NCBI GenBank assembly: GCA_045402695.1
Contig: JAWPNA010000183.1
Span: forward strand, 1 to 9,523
Length of the DNA stretch: 9,523 bases
Direction: 5' to 3'
Origin: JAWPNA01 sp045402695
GTDB taxonomy: Bacteria > Acidobacteriota > Polarisedimenticolia > JACPZX01 > DASXTC01
Positions 1 to 6,755 of this stretch are shown piece after piece. Within the stretch, counting starts at the first letter, position 1; each line of letters starts with the position of its first letter. Position numbers and translations under genes: made by a program. The notes beneath the pieces are model-generated. The model was not told the DNA's origin. It worked only from the letters and a program-made list of their open reading frames with translations, and did not search any database.

Positions 1-18
1 CGTGTGCTCTTCCGATCT
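1..18. other. Illumina adapter remnant (assembly artefact)
   Basis: Bases 1-18 read CGTGTGCTCTTCCGATCT, identical to the last 18 bases of the Illumina TruSeq read-2 adapter. Native sequence therefore begins at about base 19. The methyltransferase frame stays open across it on the minus strand, so its last six or so apparent codons are not biological. The contig end is a library or assembly break, not a real gene boundary. Confidence 0.95.
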
Positions 19-2192
19 TCGATGTCCGGCAGCGCCAGCGGTGAGAAGAGCATCTCCGGCTGCGTGGCCTTGAGCCCCTCGGCCAGCGTGTCTGGGCGGA
101 TCATGATCAGTTCGACCTTCACCTTGCCGCGCTTTTCGAGCTGCGACTTCACCTCCCCTACGTTCGCCTCGAACGCCCAGCCGAGTACGTGGACCTCGAG
201 AATGCCCGACGCTAGCGCGTCCTGAACGGCGTCGATGATCTGCTTGCCGCTCACACGGCCCGAGAGCGGACCGACGGAGATCGCGATCTTCGCATCTTCG
301 GTCTCCGCCACCGCGTGCACCAGGCCGTTTGCGCCCTGGATCGCCGCGTCCTTGCGGTAGAGGCGGCAGATCACCTCGATGTAGTTCTCGAGCTTCGCGG
401 CCTCGCCGATGCCGGGCTCGCGCACGACATAGCCCTTCCAGTCTTCGACGGAATAGCGGCCGAGGGACATGACCTCTAGGGGCCCGCACACCCGCACCGC
501 TGTGGGGTCGCGCTCGGGGCAGTCAACCAGATCGACCTCTTCTGGTTCGAGATCGTAGGCAAGGCTTCTTGGCGTGATCCGTTTGACGGTCTTCAGCACA
601 AAGCCACTGCTGACTAGACCGTTGCGTGTCCTAAAGTGTTCGAAAGTCGCTGACATCAGTCGCTTGCGGGCCACGTTGACCGCGACTCTCGAACTGTCGC
701 AGGTGATCCAGCGCCGACCCATTTGCTCGGCCACAAACGCGGTCGTGCCGCCACCGCACGTGGGGTCGAAAACGAGGTCACCGGGCAGAGTACACATCGC
801 TAGGCAGCGCTCAACCACCTTAGGCGGGGTTTGAACGACGTAGTGAGTGTCGTGAGACCGCATGAAACCGCTCACCACCGTGTCGTCCCAGATGTTCCAC
901 AGTGTCCGGAGCGGAAAGTCATCGGCATATCTGATGAAAAATATGTTCCTTCCCTTTTGACCGACGCGGCCGAGTTCAATGAGTCGTGCCATACCCTCGG
1001 GAGTAGTGCTCCAGTGGCGACCTGCCCGAGGCTTGAACAGCCCGCCGCGAAACCTGACTTCATAGGATCCGGTTTCGCTCTCCCCCTGACTCGTCAGGTC
1101 CATGAACATGAACCGTCGCCCGTTTGGAACAGGCTGAGCGCCAGAAATCTGCTCGTCGCCAAGCTGTGCATAGGTGGCTTCACTAGTCTCGACAAAGTTG
1201 AAGTCGGCCAGCTCGTCCTGTGTGCGCGGCCGGTACAACCGGAATGGTCGGAACGCCTCTGGTGACTTGCAGTACCACAGGAGGACGTCATAAACATCAT
1301 CGATGGCCTTGGAGCTACGGCCAGCAGCACGGATAAAGGCGATCTGGGATACGAATGAGGCTTGTCCGAATACTTCGTCCAACAACGCACGCACCAGGTG
1401 CACGTTGTCGCTGCCGATCTGGACGAACACAGAACCAGCCTCTGAGAGCAGTTCGCGACAGAAGTAGAGGCGCTCTTGCAAGTACGATAGGTACGAATGA
1501 ACTCCGAGGGCCCACGTATCCCGGAACGCCTTGATCGTCAGCACATCATCCGCAGCATCCTTCTCCTCGTTCTTCGTCGAATCCACCCGCTGCTGGAAGT
1601 TCGAGTCGTACTTGATGCCGTGCGGCGGGTCGATGTAGATCATCTGCACCTTGCCGCGCAGGTTCTCGTAGTGCAGTAGCGACTCCATGACTTGCAGCGA
1701 GTCACCGCAAATGAGCTTGTTCTTCCAGCCCTCCTCGTGGGTGTAGAACTCCACGCGCCTGGCTCGGTCGCTCTCGCGCAGCGTCTTCTCGAGGTCGGCA
1801 AAGAGGTGTCCCTGCCGCGCCTCGCCCGACTTCTCCTCGGCCGCCCGGTGCGCTCGCTCGATGATCTGCGCAATCCGCGACTCAGAGACGATCTCGTTGC
1901 GCTGGAGCGGCAGCACCGGCACCTCGCGCCGGTTGCGCTTGCCCGCCCAGAAGAGCACCGGGTCGGCAGCCGGGTCCATGTCCACCACAACCGGCCGGTC
2001 GTCCCCCTCAGGCAGCTTCCCGATCTCGATCGCCTTGCTCCAGCCGTTGTCCATCGGCAGGGTCACCACCAGCTCCTCGGCCGGCAAGAGCGACGTGTGC
2101 CCGGTCTCTGGCGTGCGCGGCTCCTTGATCTCGTCGTATCTGTAGCGGGTGACCTTCTTCTCGGTCTTCGGCTTCCTGGGTTCACGGGCCAT
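1..2192 (-). CDS. Type III-style (beta-class) DNA adenine methyltransferase, 3' end missing
   Basis: Site-specific DNA methyltransferase, predicted to transfer a methyl group from S-adenosylmethionine to adenine N6. The frame is open from the ATG at 2192 to the left edge, about 724 native codons before the adapter, with no stop, so the C-terminus is missing. Visible in order: an N-terminal segment DPVLFWAGK (residues 77-85) typical of large type III Mod-like enzymes; a GDS motif just before the catalytic block; motif IV YIDPPH (D188-H191) where DPPY/F/W is usual; a variable target-recognition stretch (about 290-450); motif I FDPTCGGGT (D476 onward). Motif IV before motif I is the beta-class order used by type III Mod. 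The SD GAGGAG at 2203-2208 (10-nt spacer) supports the start. It follows the helicase-nuclease by 17 bp in one operon; a Res partner is expected downstream but lies outside the window. The family call is firm. Specificity is unknown, and activity is uncertain because of the DPPH motif. Confidence 0.9.
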   Translation of the reverse strand, partial: MAREPRKPKTEKKVTRYRYDEIKEPRTPETGHTSLLPAEELVVTLPMDNGWSKAIEIGKLPEGDDRPVVVDMDPAADPVLFWAGKRNRREVPVLPLQRNEIVSESRIAQIIERAHRAAEEKSGEARQGHLFADLEKTLRESDRARRVEFYTHEEGWKNKLICGDSLQVMESLLHYENLRGKVQMIYIDPPHGIKYDSNFQQRVDSTKNEEKDAADDVLTIKAFRDTWALGVHSYLSYLQERLYFCRELLSEAGSVFVQIGSDNVHLVRALLDEVFGQASFVSQIAFIRAAGRSSKAIDDVYDVLLWYCKSPEAFRPFRLYRPRTQDELADFNFVETSEATYAQLGDEQISGAQPVPNGRRFMFMDLTSQGESETGSYEVRFRGGLFKPRAGRHWSTTPEGMARLIELGRVGQKGRNIFFIRYADDFPLRTLWNIWDDTVVSGFMRSHDTHYVVQTPPKVVERCLAMCTLPGDLVFDPTCGGGTTAFVAEQMGRRWITCDSSRVAVNVARKRLMSATFEHFRTRNGLVSSGFVLKTVKRITPRSLAYDLEPEEVDLVDCPERDPTAVRVCGPLEVMSLGRYSVEDWKGYVVREPGIGEAAKLENYIEVICRLYRKDAAIQGANGLVHAVAETEDAKIAISVGPLSGRVSGKQIIDAVQDALASGILEVHVLGWAFEANVGEVKSQLEKRGKVKVELIMIRPDTLAEGLKATQPEMLFSPLALPDIEDRKST

Positions 2193-2202
2193 GTCGCTCT
2201 TG

Positions 2203-2208
2203 CTCCTC
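2203..2208 (-). promoter_or_regulatory. Shine-Dalgarno site of the methyltransferase
   Basis: On the minus strand GAGGAG lies 10 nt before the ATG at 2192, inside the 17-bp gap after the helicase TGA (2210-2212). It fixes the methyltransferase start and indicates translation from a shared transcript. Confidence 0.7.
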
Positions 2209-2209
2209 G

Positions 2210-4972
2210 TCACTTGGTTGCAGCTGCGGCACGGCCGGCCGTGCACATGCCGCGGTAGTCACATATCTTGCACTTCCTCGGAGCAGCCGCGGTCGGCAGC
2301 GTACCCGTGCGGAGCGCCGCGGCTGCGGCGCGCGTCTTGGTCTTCACGTCGGCGATGAAGTCGTCGTCCACCGATCGCGGCTTGCGCTTGCGCTCGTCCA
2401 GCTCGTAGATCTCCACGTAATCAGGTCGGCGGCCGGTGAGGTCCTGGTACCCCAGCGCGTAGACGTGGAGCTGCGCCTCCGTGACGTCTTCCGCCTGGGC
2501 GCGGTCGCTCGATTTGAGATCCACGATGGTCGTTTCGCCGGTGTCGATCCGGCGCACCAAGTCGATGCGCCCGACGATGCTCACGCCGTCGCCGAGGCTG
2601 ACCTCGATCTGCTTCTCCGAGAACTCGATCTTGTCGAACAGCTTGGCGTTGTCGCTCAGGTAGTCACGCAGGACGCGCTCGGCCGTCGCCTCGAGTTGCC
2701 GCCGGAGCGCCGGGTACGCGTAGGGCGCGTGCAGGTGCGTCTCGACCAGCCGCGGCACCTCGGCCGCGTCGGCCACGTCGCCGCGGAGGGCGCGGGCGTG
2801 CACCTCGGCCAGCGCGTCGTGCAGCGACTTGCCATAGCCGAGCGCCTCGTGGATCGGCGCGTTGAATCCGTAGAGGATGCGCAGCTTGAACTGGTAGGGG
2901 CACTCGAAGAAGTACTTGAGGTCGGAGAACGAGAAGACGACGTTCGCGACGCCGGCGCGGGGGCTCGGCGGGAGCCGCTTGCGCATGGAGTAGTCGGGCG
3001 CGCGGCGCTTGACATACTTGGAGGCCAGGATGCTGGTCCAGAACTCCGATACCGCCGCGTACCGGTTGTTCTTGCCGGCGATCGGCGCCCAGGTCAGGTG
3101 GAGGTACTTCTGGCTGCGCGTCACGGCGACGTAGAACAGCCGCCGCTCATCCTCGATTGTGCCCTCGAAGCGCGTCTGTCCGCGGATGCCGGCGCGGGGC
3201 AGCAGGTGCCAGACGTTGCGGCCTCCGATCCGCGCCGCCGGGAAGCGGTTTCGGAGCAGCGCCGGCACGACTACCAACGGCCACTGCATCCCCTTGGCCT
3301 GGTGGATGGTCATGATCCGCACGGCGTCGGGGTTGGCGTACTGGTTGTCCTGCCAGCCCTCTGGGTAGGCGTCCTCGGCGCGGTGCTGGAGGAAGTCGGC
3401 GAACGAGCCGTACTTCTCGACAGGCTTGGACTGGTAGTGGATCGTCTCGTAGTCGGAGATGACCTGGCTGAACTTGCCGAGGTTGTAGAAGACGACCTCG
3501 CCTCGCCCATTGGGGACCAGTTCCTCCCGGACGCCGGCCTGCTCGAGGAAGGCCAGGAACACGCGCTGGGTCGAGTACTGTCCCCAGCGCTTCTGGTCGG
3601 GGTCGGTGAGCGCGGCCTTTGCGGCAGCGGCGCCCCCGATCGCCTGATCGAGCACGGCCGGATCGATGCCGAGGCGGGCGGTTTCCCAGGCGACCTTCAA
3701 GGCGGCCGCGTCCACTCCTGGTCGGTCGGCGATGAAGTAGAAGAGCTGTCGGGCCGCTTCCGCCTCCGCGGTCCCGAACAGATTGGTCATGCCGGTGACG
3801 ACGAACGGGATGCCGGCCGCCTGGAGCGCTCGCGTGATGGGCTCAGCGTTCGCCTTGACGCTGCGGAGAAGGACCGCCATGTCGGACCACGACAGCCCGC
3901 GTTCGACCTCGTCATCCTTGAAGGCGACGCCACGGAGCGACTGGATCGTCTCGGCGACGTGCCGGGCCTCTGCATCCGGATCGCCGAACGAAAGCGCCAC
4001 GATGTCGCCGCTATCGTAGGGCTGCGCGCCGGTCGGCTTCATCGCCTTGGCAAGCCGCGCGCCGTTCTGCTCGATGAAGCCGCGCGCCGTCTCAACGACA
4101 CCGTCGCTGGACCGGAAGTTCTCTTCCAGTGGAATCTGCTGGACGGTTGGGTACCGCTTGTCGAACGTGAGGATGTTCTCCACGTCGCTGCCGCGCCACT
4201 GGTAGATCGTCTGATCGTCGTCGCCGACGACGCAGATGCGTGCGCCCAGCTCGTGCAACGACCAGACGATCGCTTCCTGCACGGGGTTCACGTCCTGGTA
4301 CTCGTCCACGATCACGTACTTCACGCGCTTGGCGAGGCGCGCCCGCACCCCATCGTCGTTGGTGAGGATCGCCACGGCTTCCTCCAGAATTGAGGAGTAG
4401 TCGAGATAGCTCTTCTCATCGAGCAGGCCCTGGTAGGCCGCGAGACCCTTGAGCACCGAGCAGCCGTCGAGCTGGGCGTCTGCCCGCTCCGCTTCGCGCA
4501 GGATGGACAGCGCGGTGACGTAGTGGGAGGTGTCCCGATAGCGCCTCAGCGCAACGCCGCTGAGGTCGGTGGAGGTGGTGAGCCCACTCTTGCTGCTGTT
4601 CCGGTCGACGAACAGTCCCTGTTGCACCTCGTTCAGGGTCTCGTACTTCAGGTGCCTCGGCGACTCGGACTTCAGGAGCTCCAAGCAGAACGCGTGGATC
4701 GTGCCGACGAACATCTCAGGCATGCCCGGGAGCTGACCGAGGGCCTGGCGCGTGCGGATGACGATCCGTTCCTTCAACTCCGCGGCCGCCTTTTCAGTAA
4801 AGGTGAAGGCGACAATGTTCCCAGGGACCAACGTATCCGGCCGACCTGGGGTCAGGAGGTGGACCACCCGTCGTGCGACGACCTCGGTCTTGCCCGAGCC
4901 GGCGCAGGCGATCAGCTGGAGGTTGCGGCCTGAATGCTCTATCGCAGCCTTCTGACTGGTCGTAAGTTGCAC
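2210..4972 (-). CDS. UvrD/PcrA-like helicase fused to Fe-S PD-(D/E)XK nuclease
   Basis: A 920-residue SF1A DNA helicase with a C-terminal nuclease, related to AddA/AddB- and AdnAB-type end-processing enzymes; predicted to unwind and cut DNA with ATP. Helicase motifs: Walker A CAGSGKT (23-29), Ia AFTFTEKAA (55-63), II VDEYQD (222-227), III GDDDQTIYQWRG (250-261), IV EENFRSS (283-289), V VRIMTIHQAKGMQW (551-564), VI RRLFYVAVTRS (610-620). Nuclease domain: about 680-920 with H718, D804 (GRID), D818-L-K820 (VDLKSS) and Q834xxxY838. Cysteines C691, C901, C904 and C910 have the spacing of the Cas4/AddB iron-sulphur staple. Both halves look intact. The start is the GTG at 4972, with AAAGGGA at 4981-4987 (8-nt spacer). 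It reads divergently from the recombinase and lies 17 bp upstream of the methyltransferase. The coupling suggests a restriction or anti-phage role rather than housekeeping repair, but that is inference. Confidence 0.93.
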   Translation of the reverse strand: MQLTTSQKAAIEHSGRNLQLIACAGSGKTEVVARRVVHLLTPGRPDTLVPGNIVAFTFTEKAAAELKERIVIRTRQALGQLPGMPEMFVGTIHAFCLELLKSESPRHLKYETLNEVQQGLFVDRNSSKSGLTTSTDLSGVALRRYRDTSHYVTALSILREAERADAQLDGCSVLKGLAAYQGLLDEKSYLDYSSILEEAVAILTNDDGVRARLAKRVKYVIVDEYQDVNPVQEAIVWSLHELGARICVVGDDDQTIYQWRGSDVENILTFDKRYPTVQQIPLEENFRSSDGVVETARGFIEQNGARLAKAMKPTGAQPYDSGDIVALSFGDPDAEARHVAETIQSLRGVAFKDDEVERGLSWSDMAVLLRSVKANAEPITRALQAAGIPFVVTGMTNLFGTAEAEAARQLFYFIADRPGVDAAALKVAWETARLGIDPAVLDQAIGGAAAAKAALTDPDQKRWGQYSTQRVFLAFLEQAGVREELVPNGRGEVVFYNLGKFSQVISDYETIHYQSKPVEKYGSFADFLQHRAEDAYPEGWQDNQYANPDAVRIMTIHQAKGMQWPLVVVPALLRNRFPAARIGGRNVWHLLPRAGIRGQTRFEGTIEDERRLFYVAVTRSQKYLHLTWAPIAGKNNRYAAVSEFWTSILASKYVKRRAPDYSMRKRLPPSPRAGVANVVFSFSDLKYFFECPYQFKLRILYGFNAPIHEALGYGKSLHDALAEVHARALRGDVADAAEVPRLVETHLHAPYAYPALRRQLEATAERVLRDYLSDNAKLFDKIEFSEKQIEVSLGDGVSIVGRIDLVRRIDTGETTIVDLKSSDRAQAEDVTEAQLHVYALGYQDLTGRRPDYVEIYELDERKRKPRSVDDDFIADVKTKTRAAAAALRTGTLPTAAAPRKCKICDYRGMCTAGRAAAATK

Positions 4973-5133
4973 GGCGGAATTCCCTTTGACGTAGGCTTCT
5001 GTTGATGGGGGTCATGCTATCACGGCCCTTGCCACTAGAAGCAGGAGGTCAGCGACCCGCCATGACTCGGCGACCGAAGGGCTCATGGAAGACCCTTGAC
5101 TTCCCTCCCCACGGCTGCCCTTGTTGTGCTGCC
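4973..5133. other. Divergent intergenic region between helicase and recombinase
   Basis: This 161-bp spacer must hold the promoter of the leftward helicase-methyltransferase operon. On the minus strand GATAGCATGA (around 5015-5025) contains a weak -10-like TAGCAT, but no convincing -35 hexamer is visible. On the plus strand AGGAGG at 5043-5048 lies 13 nt before an in-frame ATG at 5062. That would add 24 residues, including CPCC, to the recombinase. The later start at 5134 was preferred because it gives the compact length expected of this recombinase type. Confidence 0.4.
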
Positions 5134-5730
5134 ATGTTCCCCCGATTCCGAGCACCCGAGACGATGACGGCCGCCGAGCAAACGGCCCTCCTGTGCGTCA
5201 CGGCCGCCCACCCCGCCCCCCGCGACCACGTCCTCTACTCGATGGCGCTCGGCACCGGCCTTCGCCTGCGAGAACTCCTTGGCCTCAACGTGGGCGACGT
5301 GTCTCCGGATGGACGGGAGGTCCGGCGACGGGTCGTCCTGGACCCCGCGACGACGAAGGGTGGCCGGCGCGGCGAGGTGTTCCTGCCGGAGCGCTTGGCC
5401 CCCAAGCTGTGACGGTTCCTGGCATGGAAGCGGGAGCACGGGGAGTCCGTCGAAGCCGACGCGCCCCTCTTCGTCTCCGCGCAGGACCGACGGCTGTCAC
5501 CCCGCGCCGCTCAGTGGCGGTTCGCGTGGTGGCAGCGGAAGGCGGGGTTCGATCGGCACTACGGCTTTCATTCGCTACGCCACTCGAGCGTGACGAACGT
5601 GTATCGCGCGGGGAAGGACCTCTTCCTGGCGCAGAGGTTCGCCCGGCACGCGTCGCCGCTCACGACGATTATCTACACCCACCCCTCGGATGAGGAGCTC
5701 GCGGCGGGGGTGCGGGATCTGCCGTGTTAA
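5134..5730 (+). pseudogene. Short tyrosine recombinase/integrase with in-frame TGA
   Basis: Catalytic-domain-only tyrosine recombinase, 198 codons if the TGA at 5410-5412 (codon 93) is read through. The frame is intact on both sides. All active-site residues are recognisable: R44 (TGLR), K75 (TTKGG), H146-x-x-R149 (HSLR), H172 (ARHAS) and nucleophile Y181 (IYTH). The stop separates R44/K75 from the rest, so neither fragment should be active. TGA sits before RFLAWK, where one C-to-T change in CGA (Arg) would create it. No N-terminal core-binding domain is evident; such short recombinases occur beside mobile elements, possibly IS91-like, but no transposase is present here. The start at 5134 lacks a clear SD; an upstream in-frame ATG at 5062 is the alternative. 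It lies 9 bp before the DUF4238 gene. Sequencing error is possible and would make it intact. Confidence 0.85.
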
Positions 5731-5739
5731 GATTCCCGC
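5712..5739 (+). repeat. Inverted repeat spanning the recombinase stop codon
   Basis: Left arm GCGGGATCT (5712-5720) and right arm AGATTCCCGC (5730-5739) are complementary except for one extra T at 5733. They are separated by a 9-base centre (5721-5729). The repeat overlaps the end of the recombinase and stops just before the next ATG. It could fold as a hairpin in RNA or single-stranded DNA. Its arm-spacer-arm shape also resembles a tyrosine-recombinase core site. There is no T-run after it, so it is not a typical terminator. Confidence 0.5.
5728..5733 (+). promoter_or_regulatory. Possible -10 element for leaderless DUF4238 gene
   Basis: TAAGAT (TAnnnT form) overlaps the recombinase stop and ends 6 nt before the ATG at 5740. 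That is the spacing at which transcription would start at or next to the start codon. No SD precedes the ATG, which fits leaderless expression. No clear -35 is seen in the GC-rich upstream sequence. Confidence 0.35.
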
Positions 5740-6663
5740 ATGTCCAAGCAACGCCCTGCGCGTAGACAACATCTGATCCCCCAGTTTTATCTCAAAGGCT
5801 TTGCGGCTTTGGGACACACAGACAAGATTTGGGTGTACCGATTCCGCCACACGGGCGCTGAGGCATCCACATCATCACCCGTTCCCACCTTGGAGAAACT
5901 TGAGAATATCTGCTTCGAGCGGGACAGATTTGCGCTTACGACGCTATCCGGCAGAGCCGACTTCGATTCGGTAGAAAAGGCACTCGCCCGCCATGAAGGT
6001 CAGGCAAACCCTGTCATACGGAAGCTGCGCCACCGAGAGGCGATCTCTCTGGCTGAGAAGGGAGTGTTGGCGGCATACATGTCTCAGTTGCACCGGCGGA
6101 GTCGAAGGACCGGGAGCCGGCGCGGGGACTTGGCTCGACAGGCGGCCCGCGGCATGAACTGGCACAGCATTGCCCAAAACGCAGCAGACGCTGGAGAGTT
6201 TTCGCGAGCGCTCGACGTGATCAGGAACCAAGGGAGGTACGAAGACGAAGCCGCGGGCCGCATCCGGGCACTCGGAACGGTGCTCCCCCTGGAAAACGTA
6301 AATGCCCATCTTTGCGCGATGCGCTGGCGGATTCTCTGTGCACCTGAACAAGACTTCTTCCTTACGAGTGACACACCCATCTTGCTTGGTGAGGGATTAG
6401 GCTTGAAGCACCCACAAGCCAGCGTGGTGCTCCCGCTCTCAAGCAGCGTGGCGCTCCTCGTGTCATGGTCAAGCGGTCAGGATCTTGCCTTTGAGCAAGC
6501 AACTTCAGACTTTGTGCATGTAATAAACATCTTTCTAATCCGTCAGGCCCATTTCGAGGTCTATGCACGGGCGGATGCGCAGTGGATCCCCGACGCGCTT
6601 TGCATGTTGGCTGAGGAGCGCACCAGGAGTGCAGGTGTGAATACGTCCTCAAGCCAACCGTGA
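5740..6663 (+). CDS. DUF4238 domain protein
   Basis: 307-residue soluble protein assigned to DUF4238 by its signature segments: HLIPQFYLKGF (11-21) near the N-terminus; an acidic/aromatic stretch with FDSVEKALARHEGQ (75-88); QLHRRSRR (116-123) where the family has a Q..R-rich helix; and FLTSDTPILL (207-216), followed by a strand with LPLSSSVALLV (231-241). No signal peptide or membrane helix is visible. The molecular function of DUF4238 is not established; it recurs in accessory regions, so a cargo or defence role is inference only. The gene begins 9 bp after the recombinase stop, has no SD, and probably uses the -10-like TAAGAT next to it. Its 3' part is clearly richer in AT (for example 6480-6560) than the helicase operon, consistent with separate acquisition. 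Confidence 0.85.
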   Translation: MSKQRPARRQHLIPQFYLKGFAALGHTDKIWVYRFRHTGAEASTSSPVPTLEKLENICFERDRFALTTLSGRADFDSVEKALARHEGQANPVIRKLRHREAISLAEKGVLAAYMSQLHRRSRRTGSRRGDLARQAARGMNWHSIAQNAADAGEFSRALDVIRNQGRYEDEAAGRIRALGTVLPLENVNAHLCAMRWRILCAPEQDFFLTSDTPILLGEGLGLKHPQASVVLPLSSSVALLVSWSSGQDLAFEQATSDFVHVINIFLIRQAHFEVYARADAQWIPDALCMLAEERTRSAGVNTSSSQP

Positions 6664-6668
6664 GGCGA

Positions 6669-6731
6669 ATCCCCCACGCCCCTCCCGCCGACGCTGAGCT
6701 GGCGGAGGGGGTGAGGGACCTGAGGTGCTGA
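6669..6731 (+). pseudogene. Remnant of a second tyrosine recombinase 3' end
   Basis: Bases 6675-6731 read in frame as HAPPADAELAEGVRDLRC plus stop TGA. The recombinase at 5134-5730 ends with HPSDEELAAGVRDLPC plus stop. From the Asp codon on, 10 of 13 residues match, with about 31 of 42 nucleotides identical over those codons plus the stop. Many of the differences are at third codon positions or are conservative. That pattern points to a diverged paralogue, not a fresh local copy. Only this tail survives. It lies just after the DUF4238 stop and before the next gene, the same position the intact tail holds relative to DUF4238. Confidence 0.7.
6679..6710 (+). repeat. GC-rich hairpin after DUF4238
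   Basis: CCCCTCCCGCC (6679-6689) pairs with GGCGGAGGGG (6701-6710), leaving one bulged C and an 11-nt loop. The stem is strong and sits 16 nt after the DUF4238 stop, inside the recombinase remnant. It could attenuate transcription leaving DUF4238, but no U-run follows, so intrinsic termination is not secure. Confidence 0.5.
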
Positions 6732-6741
6732 ACATGTGTGG

Positions 6742-6747
6742 TATCTT
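6742..6747 (+). promoter_or_regulatory. Possible -10 element for leaderless coiled-coil gene
   Basis: TATCTT lies 8 nt before the ATG at 6756, with no SD between. The arrangement mirrors that upstream of the DUF4238 gene: recombinase tail, -10-like hexamer, then ATG. No reliable -35 is visible. Confidence 0.35.
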
Positions 6748-6755
6748 GCGCGATT

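Noticed and set aside
831..2258. Several plus-strand open frames of 140-190 codons
   Set aside because: They are shadows of the methyltransferase on the minus strand, which has continuous motifs through the same bases.
2465..4393. A 642-codon plus-strand open frame opposite the helicase
   Set aside because: It is antisense to the helicase-nuclease, whose motifs are complete. The product is rich in Arg, Val, Leu and Asp in the manner of high-GC shadow frames and shows no domain.
4981..5040. Strong sigma70 promoter for the recombinase using TTGACG
   Set aside because: No -10 hexamer lies at acceptable spacing; the nearest TATCAC is about 25 nt away.
5062..5133. CPCC at the extended recombinase N-terminus as a zinc-binding domain
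   Set aside because: Only one cysteine cluster is present, and the family-typical start lies downstream at 5134.
5410..5412. TGA read as selenocysteine or another amino acid
   Set aside because: The position corresponds to an Arg-type residue between helices, there is no SECIS-like reason for recoding, and other genes here use TGA as a normal stop.
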